Below, piece by piece: positions 1-7,920 of a DNA stretch of 15,190 nt. The notes under the pieces were generated by a model, which had not been told where the DNA came from, made no database searches, and saw only the letters and a program-made list of their open reading frames with translations. Source of the stretch: Spirochaetaceae bacterium (lineage in GTDB: Bacteria; Spirochaetota; Spirochaetia; Treponematales; Breznakiellaceae); NCBI GenBank assembly GCA_031290405.1, contig JAITNO010000036.1, positions 1 to 15,190 of the forward strand, written 5' to 3'. Numbering within the stretch: position 1 is the first letter of the stretch; each line of letters begins with the position of its first letter. A program made the translations under genes and the position numbers.

Positions 1-3000
1 TCGGCCAGCTTCATCTGTTCGAGGGCTCGCTTGTATTCGACGGGGAGGACTTTGATGAAGCGGGGCTTTTCTTCGGCCCAGCGGGAAAGGATGCCCGAGG
101 CGTGGGCGGAGCCTGTCCAGTAGACGTGCTTGCGGATTGCTTCTTTGACGAAGGCCTCGTCTTCGCCGTCTTCGAGGCCGGAAAGGTCGACCATGCCGCT
201 GTTGAGGTAATACTCGAAGTTGCCGCGGTGGTCGAGGACGTAGGCGACGCCGCCCGACATCCCCGCGGCGAAGTTGCGCCCGACGTTGCCCAGGACGACG
301 AGGCGGCCGCCGGTCATGTATTCGGCGCAGTGGTCGCCTGAGCCTTCGACGACGGCGGTGGCGCCTGAGTTGCGGACGCAGAAGCGTTCGCCTGCGATGC
401 CGGCTATGTAGGCTTCGCCGGCGGTGGCGCCGTAGAGGATGGTGTTCCCGGCGATGATGTTTTCGCAGCTCTTGTATGTGGAGCCCGGCGGGGGGAAGAC
501 GGCGATGATGCCGCCGGACAGCCCTTTGCCGAGGTAGTCGTTTGCGTCGCCGGAGAGTCTGAAGGTGATGCCGCGGGCGAGGAAGGCGCCGAAGCTCTGT
601 CCGGCTGAGCCGCTCCAGTCGACGGTGATGCAGTTTTCGTGGAGGCCGTCGTCGCCGTAGCGGCGGGAGATTTCGTAGGAGAGCATGGTGCCGACGGCGC
701 GGTCGGTGTTGTGGATGGGGAGCTCGAGGCTTACGGCGCGTTTTTCGTCGAGGGCTTTGCGGCACTTTTCGATGAGGCAGCGGTCGAGCACGCGGTCGAT
801 GCGGTGGATCTGCTCCCCGGTGCAGTGGGTTTCGCCGCCGCCGGCGATGGAGTTTGGGCCTTCCGCCTTGAAGAGCAGAGCTGAGAGGTCGACGCCGGCT
901 GACTTAGGTTTTCCTGAGGGGCGCTGGACGAGGCAATCCGTCCGCCCGACGAGGTCGTCGAAGCGGCGGAAGCCGAGGGAGGCCATCGTCTCGCGGACTT
1001 CTTCGGCAAGGAAGCGGAAGAAGGTGACGAGGTGTTCGGGTTTGCCCTGGAAGCGGGCGCGGAGGACGGGGTCCTGCGTGGCGACGCCCATGGGGCAGGT
1101 GTTTTCGTGGCACTTTCGCATCATGACGCAGCCCAAGACGATGAGGGTTGAGGTGCCGAAGCCGAACTCTTCGGCGCCGAGGAGTCCGGCGATGACGATG
1201 TCGCGGCCGGTCTTGAGCTGCCCGTCGGTTTGCAGGCGGACGCGCCCCCGCAGGCCATTTTTGACGAGGGTCTGGTGGGTCTCACAGAGGCCGAGCTCCC
1301 AAGGGAGGCCGGCGTGGCGGATGCTGGACTGGGGGCTTGCCCCGGTGCCGCCGTCGTAGCCTGATATGAGGAGGTTGTCGGCGTGGGCTTTGACGACGCC
1401 GGCGGCGACGGTGCCGACGCCCGCCTCGGAGACGAGTTTGACGGAGATGCGCGCCCCCGGATTGGCGTTCTTCAGGTCGAATATGAGCTCGGCTAAGTCT
1501 TCGATGGAGTAGATGTCGTGGTGGGGCGGGGGGCTTATCAGCGTAACGCCGGGCGTGGAGTGCCGCGTCTTGCCGATCATCACGTCGACCTTGTGTCCGG
1601 GGAGCTGGCCGCCTTCGCCGGGCTTGGCGCCCTGCGCCATCTTGATCTGCAGCTCGATGCAGTGGGCGAGGTAGTTGCTCGTTACGCCGAAGCGGGCGGA
1701 GGCGACTTGTTTGATGGCGCTGCGCGTGGAGCTGCCGTCGCTCTTGGCGGGGAAGCGTTCAGGGTCTTCGCCGCCTTCGCCTGAGTTGCTGCGTCCGTGG
1801 ATGGAGTTCAGCGCGGAGGCGATGGTTTCGTGGGCTTCTTTGGAGATGGAGCCGAAGGACATGGCGCCGGTGGTGAAGCGCCGCATGATGTCTTCGACGG
1901 GTTCCACTTCGTCGATGGGGATTTTTTTACAGCAGCCCCCTTCACCTTCCTTGAAGTCGAGGAGGCCGCGGATGACGTGGGGGCGACGGTTGAGGGTGTT
2001 GCAGTGGTTGGTGAACTGTTTGAACGTGGCGTAGCAGGCGGTGCGGGCGGCCCACTGGAGCAGGTAGATTGCTTGCGGGTTCCACGCGTGGGCTTCGCCG
2101 CCCTGCCGCCAGCGGTACTGTCCGTCGCCTGAGAGCAGGGTGGTGGGGAGTATGTCGCCGGCGGCGCCTGGGGCGGCGCCTGAGGCGGCGCCTGAGGCGG
2201 CGCCTGAGGCGTTCCAGCCTGGGGCTGATTCGGGCGAGGCTTGGTAGGCGTCGTCCCCCTTGAGGGCGAGGCGGTAGCGGGACAGGGCTTCGGTTTCCAG
2301 CTCGGCGAAGCGCACACCTGCGATGCGGCTTGGGGTGCCGGCAAAGCAGGCGTCGATGACTTCGGGGCCGAGGCCGACGGCTTCGAAGATCTGGGCGCCT
2401 CGGTAGGAGCGCAGCGTGCTGGTGCCCATCTTTGCCATGACTTTGAGCATGGCCTTCTGCAAGCCTTTCAGATACTGATGTTCGGCCTCCGCGTAGCTTT
2501 TCGTCCGGCCGCCGTCGAAGCCGGCGCAGAGGGCGGCGATGGAGGACAGCGCGCCGTAGGGGGCCACCGCGTCGGCGCCGTAGCCAAAGAGGAGGGCGAA
2601 GTGCATGATCTCTCTTGGCTCGCAGGATTCGACGATGAGGGAGAGCTTCATACGGAGGCCGGCGCGGATGAGGGCGTGGTGGACGGCGCCTGCGGCGAGG
2701 AGGGCGGGGATGGCGCAGAGGGCGGCCTCGGGGCGGGCGGCGGCTCTGTCGGAGAGGACGAGGAGGCCGGCGCCGCCGGCGGCGGCTTCGAGGGCTCCGG
2801 CGACGAGGGCGTCGAGGGAGGCTTTGAGGCTGCCGGCGGGGCCGGCGGCGCCAAAGACGGCGTTCAATCTGCACAGGGTAAAGCCGTGTGCGGCGACGGC
2901 GGCGAGGGAGGCCATGTCGCCGTCGGTGAGTATGGGGTTTTTGACTTTGATGCGGCGGCAGTGGGCGGGGCTCTCGTCCATAAGGTTGAGCTGGGGGCCG

Positions 3001-4628
3001 AGGAAGCTCGTCAGGGTCATCACGAGGTCTTCGCGGATGGAGTCGATGGGCGGGTTCGTCACCTGGGCGAACAACTGCTTGAAGTAGGCGTAGGGCCGCT
3101 GCGGGATGTCGGAGAAGACGGCCAGCGGCGTGTCCGTCCCCATGGAGCCGGTGGGCTCCTGCCCCGTCTCCACCATCGGGATAAAGAGTCTGTCGCGGTC
3201 TTCCCGCGTATACCCCGCCTGCCTCTCAAGAAAGAGTATCTCCCTATCGTTTAGTGGCGGGGGCGCGCTCTCCGCTCCCCCCTCCTGGTCGAGCGTAATG
3301 ACATTCTCCTTCACCCACTGCGCGTAAGGCCGCGCCGTGGAGACCTGCTCCTTCACCTCGCCGTCGGGGATGATGCGCCCCTCTTCGAGGTCGACGAGGA
3401 GGAGCTTTCCGGGGAGGAGGCGCCCCTTGTATTCGATCTCTTCGGGGGCGAAGTCCTGGACGCCGGTTTCGGAGGCCATGACGATGAGGCCGCTTTTGGT
3501 GATGGTGTAGCGCGAGGGGCGCAGGCCGTTGCGGTCGAGGGTGCCGCCGACGTAGCGGCCGTCGCAGAAGACGATGGAGGCGGGCCCGTCCCAGGGCTCC
3601 ATCAGGCAGGCGTTGTATTCATAGAAGGCTTTGAGCTCGTCGCTGATGGGGTTCTTTTCGTTCCAGGCTTCGGGGATCATCATCATCAGCGCCTGGGGGA
3701 GGCTTTTGCCCGCGTGGACGAGGAACTCGAGCATATTGTCGAAGCTCGCCGAGTCGCTCTTGTCCGGCTCGACGACGGGGAGGATGCGGGCCAGGTCGGC
3801 GCCGAAGCGGGGGCTCTCGTAGAGGGCTTCGCGCGCGCGCGCCCAGAAGCGGTTGCCCTTGATCGTGTTGATTTCGCCGTTGTGGGCGATCATGCGGAAG
3901 GGCTGGGCCAGGTCCCACGAGGGGAACGTGTTCGTCGAGAAGCGGCTGTGCACGAGGGCGACCGCCGTCTCCACCTCGCCCTCGCCCAGTTCGGGGAAGC
4001 ATTCCCGCAGTTGCACAGGCATCAGCATCCCCTTGTAGACGATGATCTTTGACGAGAGGGACAGGATGTAGGGCTTTTCGCCGGCGCCGCCCGCGCCCAC
4101 CGCGCCCGAGGCCCCCGCGTTCACCGCACCCTCGAACCGCTTGCGGAGGATGTAGAGGCGCAGCTCCAGGGGCTGGTCGCTGGGGGCTTTCGGCACAAAG
4201 AACAGCTGCACCACCGCCGGTTGCGCCGCCCGCGCGATTGAGCCGATGCCGCCGTCGTTCACCGGCACCTCGCGCACGGGGAGCATATCAAGCCCCCCCT
4301 CGTCCGCAAGAGAAGCAAGGCAAGCCAGCGCACGCTCCCGCGCCACCCCCCCCTTAGGCGCAAAGAGCAGCCCCGTGCCGTAGCCCCCCGCGTCCGGCAG
4401 CGCCTCGCCTGCAAGCCCCTTGTAGAAGGCATGGGGAATCTGCAACAGCACCCCCGACCCGTCGCCCGTCTTGTTGTCCGCCCCCTCCGCGCCCCGGTGC
4501 GTCATCCGCTCCAGCACCGTCAGCGCGCGCTCCAGAATCCCGTGCCCCGCACGCCCGCGAATATCCGCGACAAACCCAATGCCGCACGCGTCATGCTCAT
4601 ATTCCCGACCGTATAAACCCTCGCACAT
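1..4628 (-). CDS. gltB: Glutamate synthase (GOGAT) large subunit, C-terminus cut by window edge
   Basis: Makes glutamate from 2-oxoglutarate and glutamine-derived ammonia in the cytoplasm. One frame stays open for 1542 codons, with two leftover bases at position 1. The class II amidotransferase domain comes first: a 14-residue propeptide, then catalytic Cys15 in DACGIGFVAD, with HRGAEGADNKTGDGSG and HNGEINTIKGNRFW following. The FMN-binding synthase domain contains RRFTTGAMSFGSIS, the 3Fe-4S cysteines 1167, 1173 and 1178 (C-x5-C-x4-C, KCHENTCPMGVATQ) and PGEGGQLPGHKVD. The Gly-rich C-terminal domain ends visibly at FIKVLPVEYKRALEQMKLA, so only a few residues should be missing. I chose ATG 4628 because GTGAGG lies 6 nt upstream; the ATG at 4634 would sit directly on that site. 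Two Ala/Gly/Ser-rich inserts (near residues 165-190 and 807-824) are unusual. A small-subunit gene (gltD) is not in the window and could lie beyond the left edge. Confidence 0.96.
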   Translation of the reverse strand, partial: MCEGLYGREYEHDACGIGFVADIRGRAGHGILERALTVLERMTHRGAEGADNKTGDGSGVLLQIPHAFYKGLAGEALPDAGGYGTGLLFAPKGGVARERALACLASLADEGGLDMLPVREVPVNDGGIGSIARAAQPAVVQLFFVPKAPSDQPLELRLYILRKRFEGAVNAGASGAVGAGGAGEKPYILSLSSKIIVYKGMLMPVQLRECFPELGEGEVETAVALVHSRFSTNTFPSWDLAQPFRMIAHNGEINTIKGNRFWARAREALYESPRFGADLARILPVVEPDKSDSASFDNMLEFLVHAGKSLPQALMMMIPEAWNEKNPISDELKAFYEYNACLMEPWDGPASIVFCDGRYVGGTLDRNGLRPSRYTITKSGLIVMASETGVQDFAPEEIEYKGRLLPGKLLLVDLEEGRIIPDGEVKEQVSTARPYAQWVKENVITLDQEGGAESAPPPLNDREILFLERQAGYTREDRDRLFIPMVETGQEPTGSMGTDTPLAVFSDIPQRPYAYFKQLFAQVTNPPIDSIREDLVMTLTSFLGPQLNLMDESPAHCRRIKVKNPILTDGDMASLAAVAAHGFTLCRLNAVFGAAGPAGSLKASLDALVAGALEAAAGGAGLLVLSDRAAARPEAALCAIPALLAAGAVHHALIRAGLRMKLSLIVESCEPREIMHFALLFGYGADAVAPYGALSSIAALCAGFDGGRTKSYAEAEHQYLKGLQKAMLKVMAKMGTSTLRSYRGAQIFEAVGLGPEVIDACFAGTPSRIAGVRFAELETEALSRYRLALKGDDAYQASPESAPGWNASGAASGAASGAAPGAAGDILPTTLLSGDGQYRWRQGGEAHAWNPQAIYLLQWAARTACYATFKQFTNHCNTLNRRPHVIRGLLDFKEGEGGCCKKIPIDEVEPVEDIMRRFTTGAMSFGSISKEAHETIASALNSIHGRSNSGEGGEDPERFPAKSDGSSTRSAIKQVASARFGVTSNYLAHCIELQIKMAQGAKPGEGGQLPGHKVDVMIGKTRHSTPGVTLISPPPHHDIYSIEDLAELIFDLKNANPGARISVKLVSEAGVGTVAAGVVKAHADNLLISGYDGGTGASPQSSIRHAGLPWELGLCETHQTLVKNGLRGRVRLQTDGQLKTGRDIVIAGLLGAEEFGFGTSTLIVLGCVMMRKCHENTCPMGVATQDPVLRARFQGKPEHLVTFFRFLAEEVRETMASLGFRRFDDLVGRTDCLVQRPSGKPKSAGVDLSALLFKAEGPNSIAGGGETHCTGEQIHRIDRVLDRCLIEKCRKALDEKRAVSLELPIHNTDRAVGTMLSYEISRRYGDDGLHENCITVDWSGSAGQSFGAFLARGITFRLSGDANDYLGKGLSGGIIAVFPPPGSTYKSCENIIAGNTILYGATAGEAYIAGIAGERFCVRNSGATAVVEGSGDHCAEYMTGGRLVVLGNVGRNFAAGMSGGVAYVLDHRGNFEYYLNSGMVDLSGLEDGEDEAFVKEAIRKHVYWTGSAHASGILSRWAEEKPRFIKVLPVEYKRALEQMKLA
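2160..2207 (-). repeat. 12-bp tandem repeat inside gltB encoding a SGAA-repeat loop
   Basis: Four in-frame 12-bp copies (three TCAGGCGCCGCC and one CCAGGCGCCGCC, read on the coding strand) encode SGAA-SGAA-SGAA-PGAA at residues 808-823 of GltB. They lie just before the conserved WRQGGEAHAWNP stretch that opens the FMN domain. Family members normally have a short linker here. The length is a multiple of 3, so the frame is kept. This looks like slippage expansion of a tolerant surface loop. Confidence 0.85.
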
Positions 4629-4634
4629 AATCAT

Positions 4635-4848
4635 CCTCACTTTTAAGTATCAGCATGATAGCCAAGCAAGACGATTTACGCAACATAGAAGAGGAGGAGA
4701 AGGGGGGCGTCCCCCCCTACGCGCGCACTGCGTTGCGCGCTACCCCCCCAGCGGGGGGGCGCCGCCCCCCCGCAACGCCCCCCCCGCTGGAAGGCCTGAG
4801 GCCCCCCAGACCCCCCCATTAGCCGGGCGTCCTTCCCGGGGTGAAAGC
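4635..4848. other. Divergent intergenic spacer, GC-rich low-complexity part
   Basis: This non-coding stretch lies upstream of gltB. Just before gltB (4635-4690) it is AT-richer and should hold the gltB promoter. The best I find there is a weak TATCAT or GATACT on the minus strand without a convincing -35. From 4700 on it is dominated by runs of C and G that fold on themselves, for example GGGGGGCGTCCCCCC near 4703-4717 and the C-run/G-run pair around 4743-4758. I see no gene. The reading frames that cross it are consequences of base composition. Confidence 0.6.
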
Positions 4849-5125
4849 CTCACTCCTATAGGGGTGAGGGTATCCCCCCTACTCGGGGTGAGGGTATCCC
4901 CCTACTAGGGGTGAGGGCATCCCCCCTATAGGGGTGAGGGTCTCCCCCCTACTAGGGGTGAGGGCATCCCCCCTATAGGGGTGAGTGTCTCCCCCTACTA
5001 GGGGTGAAAATCTCTGTCCTATAGGACAGATAATCTCTGTCCTATAGGACAGATGATCTATGTCCTAGTAGGACAGAGACTCTCTGCCCTAGTGCGCAGG
5101 ACTCTCTGCCCTCGTGCGCAGAGAC
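4849..5125. repeat. Array of about 12 palindromic units with a regular period near 23 bp
   Basis: Symmetry centres fall close to 4858, 4882, 4905, 4928, 4952, 4975, 4998, 5021, 5044, 5068, 5091 and 5114. The first seven units have CCCC/GGGG arms flanked by GTGAGGG and ATC, with centre TATA or TACTA (e.g. CTCACTCCTATAGGGGTGAG at 4849-4868). Units 8 and 9 are perfect 18-bp palindromes, TCTGTCCTATAGGACAGA, at 5013-5030 and 5036-5053. Unit 10 has centre TAGTA with the same GTCC/GGAC arms. Units 11 and 12 change again to CTCTGC/GCAGAG arms. Arm sequences change in matched pairs while spacing is kept. There are no unique spacers, so it is not CRISPR. It sits between the divergent gltB and ftsH genes. 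Confidence 0.9.
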
Positions 5126-5273
5126 TCTCTGCCCAGAAGCGCCCCGCTCGGGGCGTGGCCCCGTAGGGCATTACAAAAAGCATCCCAAGGCTGGGGAGAG
5201 CAGCTTGCAACCTTTAAGCGCATTGCTCGGCGCCGCAGCGCCGTAGGCCGCGAGAAGCGCCCTCGGCGCCGCC
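5126..5273. other. Gene-free leader region upstream of ftsH with GC hairpins
   Basis: After the palindrome array, this stretch contains a tight hairpin GCCCCGCTCGGGGC (5141-5154) and another at 5229-5242 (GGCGC-CGCA-GCGCC). Both are followed by a similar CCGTAGG motif, so they may be diverged copies of one element about 88 bp apart. A decayed thirteenth unit of the preceding array may extend to about 5140. No coding sequence is supported. Confidence 0.5.
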
Positions 5274-5302
5274 TTGCATTTAAGTGTGCTTGGTCTTACA
5301 CT
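5274..5302 (+). promoter_or_regulatory. Possible sigma70 promoter of ftsH
   Basis: TTGCAT (5274-5279) and TACACT (5297-5302) are separated by 17 bp. Both boxes match the consensus only partly. If used, transcription would start at about 5309, practically on the ATG at 5310, giving a leaderless or near-leaderless message. Confidence 0.3.
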
Positions 5303-5309
5303 GGCGGTG

Positions 5310-7187
5310 ATGAACAACAACCTCCCCGGTGGGAACAATGCTGGACAAAAGGCGCCGCCGAGCCGCATGATACTCGTTTTTTTTCTGGCGCTTGGCGCTA
5401 TAGCGTTCTTTTATATGAGGTCGCACAACGCGGCGCTCGTCGCTCTTTCCTACAGCGACTTTCTGGCCCTGCTGAGCGACGACGCCAAAAAGCCGGCGGA
5501 GGTAACGATCGTCGACGATAAGAAGATCACCTGGCGGACGGGGGCGCCGGCGACCGCCTACGAAACGCTGATCCCCTACGGCGACCCCGGCCTCTTGCCG
5601 GCCCTCGAAGCGCACGGCATTCGGGTGAGCGGCGCGGAGAAGCAGGTGGGCTTCTTCGACGTTGTGCTCGAATTCCTTCCCTGGCTGATCGTGTGTTTCT
5701 TCATTATGACGATCTTCCGCAATATGCAGGCGAACGTCCCCGGCGGGCGGGGCTTTAACTTCGGCAAGAGCCGTGCGCGGCTTTACGAGGGCAAGGGAAA
5801 GAAGGTTGCCTTTGCCGATGTGGCAGGTCAGGTCGACGCGAAGGCTGAGCTTGAAGAGGTGGTGGCGTTCCTCAAGGATCCTGATAAGTTTACGAAGATG
5901 GGCGCGCGGATCCCTAAGGGCGTCCTGTTGGTGGGGATGCCGGGGACGGGCAAGACCTTGATGGCGCGCGCGGTCGCCGGCGAAGCGAATGTGGATTACT
6001 TCCATATTTCGGGTTCCGACTTTGTGGAGATGTTCGTGGGCGTCGGCGCGAGCCGCGTCCGCGATCTCTTTGAACAGGGGCGCAAGCACAGTCCGTGCAT
6101 CATCTTTATCGATGAGCTGGACGCGGTGGGGAGGACGCGCGGCGCGGGCTACGGCGGCGGCCACGACGAGCGGGAACAGACGCTCAACCAGATGCTTGTC
6201 GAAATGGACGGGTTCGACTCGAAGGATGGGGTGATCATCCTGGCGGCGACGAACCGCCCGGATGTGCTCGACCCGGCGCTGCTCCGCCCGGGGCGCTTCG
6301 ACCGTCAGGTTGTCGTCGCCATGCCGGACATTAACGAGCGCGAGGCTATCCTCAAACTCCACAGTAAAAAGGTGAAGACGGCGGTGGAGATAGACCTTTT
6401 CCGCATCGCGCGGGCGACGCCGGGGATGAGCGGCGCGGACATCGCCAACCTCGTGAACGAGGCGGCGCTGCTGGCCGCCCGCAAGGACAAGGCGTCCGTC
6501 GACATGGCCGACTTCGAGGAGGCGCGGGACAAAATCCTCATGGGCGTCGCCCGCAGCTCGCTTGCCATCTCGGACAAGGAGAGGCGCATGACGGCCGTCC
6601 ACGAGGCGGGGCACGCTCTGCTCCACTACTTCCTCCCCAACGCCGACCCGCTGCACAAGGTTACCATCATCCCCCACGGACGCGCGCTCGGCATGGCGAT
6701 CTCGCTGCCCGAACAGGACAGTTTTAGCCGCACGCGGGGCTGGATAGAAGACCGCATCTCGATTTGTTACGGGGGATGGCTGGCCGAAAAGCTCATCTAT
6801 GACGAAACGACGACCGGCACAAAGAACGACCTGGAACAGGCTACCGAAATGGCGCGGAACATGGTCTGCGAATGGGGCATGGCGGAGGATATTGGGCCCA
6901 TCACCTTCGGACAGGAGGAGGAGCCGATCTTTCTGGGCAAGGAGATTGCCCGCCACAAGGATTATTCTGAAGAGACGGCCCGCCGCATCGACGAGGCGAT
7001 CAAGCGCATCCTCGACCAGGCGCGTGCGCGCGCCGAAACGATACTCGACGCCAACCGGCTGATGCTCGAACGCCTGGCCGCCGCCCTCCTCGAGCGCGAA
7101 ACGCTCATCGACGCCGAAGTGCGCCGCCTCCTGGGCCTGCCGGCACGGGACGACGTTGGCGTCATTGCCGCGCCGGCTATGCTCTAG
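5310..7187 (+). CDS. ftsH: ATP-dependent zinc metalloprotease FtsH
   Basis: Membrane-anchored AAA+ protease that degrades misfolded or regulatory membrane and cytosolic proteins. From ATG 5310 the product has 625 residues, a usual length for the family. The first membrane segment is at about residues 20-36 (ILVFFLALGAIAFFY), the extracytoplasmic domain follows, and the second segment is at about 119-138. The AAA domain has Walker A GMPGTGKT (209-216), Walker B IIFIDELDAVGR with D268/E269, and the second-region-of-homology motif ATNRPDVLDPALLRPGRFDR. The zinc site is HEAGH (H431, E432, H435), with D507 in GTKNDLEQAT as third ligand. The usual GPPGTGKT is GMPGTGKT here, and the usual IDEID is IDELD. 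An in-frame TTG at 5274 would add 12 residues but lacks a ribosome site. ATG 5310 has only GGCGG pressed against it. The stop codon overlaps that of the convergent DUF3786 gene. Confidence 0.97.
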   Translation: MNNNLPGGNNAGQKAPPSRMILVFFLALGAIAFFYMRSHNAALVALSYSDFLALLSDDAKKPAEVTIVDDKKITWRTGAPATAYETLIPYGDPGLLPALEAHGIRVSGAEKQVGFFDVVLEFLPWLIVCFFIMTIFRNMQANVPGGRGFNFGKSRARLYEGKGKKVAFADVAGQVDAKAELEEVVAFLKDPDKFTKMGARIPKGVLLVGMPGTGKTLMARAVAGEANVDYFHISGSDFVEMFVGVGASRVRDLFEQGRKHSPCIIFIDELDAVGRTRGAGYGGGHDEREQTLNQMLVEMDGFDSKDGVIILAATNRPDVLDPALLRPGRFDRQVVVAMPDINEREAILKLHSKKVKTAVEIDLFRIARATPGMSGADIANLVNEAALLAARKDKASVDMADFEEARDKILMGVARSSLAISDKERRMTAVHEAGHALLHYFLPNADPLHKVTIIPHGRALGMAISLPEQDSFSRTRGWIEDRISICYGGWLAEKLIYDETTTGTKNDLEQATEMARNMVCEWGMAEDIGPITFGQEEEPIFLGKEIARHKDYSEETARRIDEAIKRILDQARARAETILDANRLMLERLAAALLERETLIDAEVRRLLGLPARDDVGVIAAPAML

Positions 7188-7813
7188 GCGGCGCTGCCGG
7201 AGCGCGCCAGGCCGCGCACGAAGCATCCGTGCAGCACGGCCAGGGGCTCGAACTTATACACTTCTATCGCCGTGCTTTCAAACAGAACCTTTATGTCGGT
7301 GGGGAACTCGTCGTCGCCCTCGTAGTAGACGAGCTTGACCGGAACTTTGGGCAACAGGTCGCAGCCCCACCATTTCCCGCCGCCGCGTGAGCCTTCGTCC
7401 TTCATGCCAAGCTTCAACGCCGCTCTCTGGAACGCGCCGTAGTCCGCGCCATAGGCCCTGCCCAAGGGACTGGCCGCCTTCTCAAAGCTGCTGCCGCCTG
7501 ACGCAAAGACGCCGTGCGAAAAACTCGAAAGCAGACGGAAGTCGTTCCCCGGCGCAACGTCGGACGGGGAGAGCGCGTAATACCCCAGGACGCTCCGCGT
7601 GTTAAAGTCCCACTCTTCGCCCATGTCAGGCGCCCCTTCGCCCTTGGGGACGACGGCGCCGCGGGCAATCGAATACGTCCGGCCCAGAAAATCCAGCTCC
7701 GCCTCGTCCGGGGAGATGAGGCGCAAGCCCATGCGCCGCGCCGCGTCCTCAAAATCCAGGTCTTCGAGGAGCCCCGCGACCCAGTTGTACGTCTTTACAT
7801 AGCCTTTTTCCAC
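7184..7813 (-). CDS. DUF3786 domain protein
   Basis: Protein of about 209 residues resembling the DUF3786 family, whose function is unknown. Features recalled from that family are present: an N-terminal YNWVAGLLEDLDFEDAARRMG segment, a FLGRTYSI strand motif, a central segment like the family's 'home-length' region, and a C-terminal VKLVYYEGDDEFPTDIKVLF block. No signal peptide or membrane segment is seen, so it is probably cytosolic. I prefer the GTG at 7813 as start: GGAGG lies 8 nt upstream, and the in-frame ATG at 7828 overlaps that GGAGG and so would have no ribosome site of its own. It has its own promoter and is convergent with ftsH, with the two stops overlapping at CTAG (7184-7187). 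Family assignment is from memory of motifs. Confidence 0.8.
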   Translation of the reverse strand: MEKGYVKTYNWVAGLLEDLDFEDAARRMGLRLISPDEAELDFLGRTYSIARGAVVPKGEGAPDMGEEWDFNTRSVLGYYALSPSDVAPGNDFRLLSSFSHGVFASGGSSFEKAASPLGRAYGADYGAFQRAALKLGMKDEGSRGGGKWWGCDLLPKVPVKLVYYEGDDEFPTDIKVLFESTAIEVYKFEPLAVLHGCFVRGLARSGSAA

Positions 7814-7837
7814 AACAGCAGCCTCCATAGGGGAATC

Positions 7838-7866
7838 ATTCTAGGCAATGCCTTCCCGCTTGTCAA
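7838..7866 (-). promoter_or_regulatory. Near-consensus sigma70 promoter for the DUF3786 gene
   Basis: Read on the minus strand, a perfect TTGACA (7866-7861) is followed by a 17-bp spacer and TAGAAT (7843-7838). Predicted start is near 7831, giving a leader of about 17 nt that contains GGAGG before the GTG at 7813. It is the clearest promoter in the window and separates this gene transcriptionally from the flotillin operon upstream. Confidence 0.8.
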
Positions 7867-7874
7867 CGTTTAAG

Positions 7875-7893
7875 AGGGGAGGGCGCCCCTTTT
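7875..7893 (+). terminator. Weak terminator-like hairpin between the DUF3786 and flotillin genes
   Basis: AGGGG (7875-7879) pairs with CCCCT (7886-7890) around a 6-nt loop, followed by a short T run on the plus strand. On the minus strand, where the flotillin operon ends, the U tract is poor. It may only slow read-through. Confidence 0.25.
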
Positions 7894-7920
7894 GCCCCCC
7901 CTGACCGCCGATGCGCGCGG

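Noticed and set aside
2241..3254. A 337-codon plus-strand frame inside gltB
   Set aside because: Gly/Ala/Glu-rich low complexity opposite conserved GltB sequence; caused by base composition.
4849..5125. CRISPR array
   Set aside because: No unique spacers between units; the units themselves are palindromes and drift in sequence, and no cas genes are present.
5280..7226. A 648-codon open frame antisense to ftsH, longer than ftsH itself
   Set aside because: It mirrors ftsH codons in a GC-rich gene; the product is Arg/His/Val-rich with no domain, while the plus strand carries every FtsH motif.
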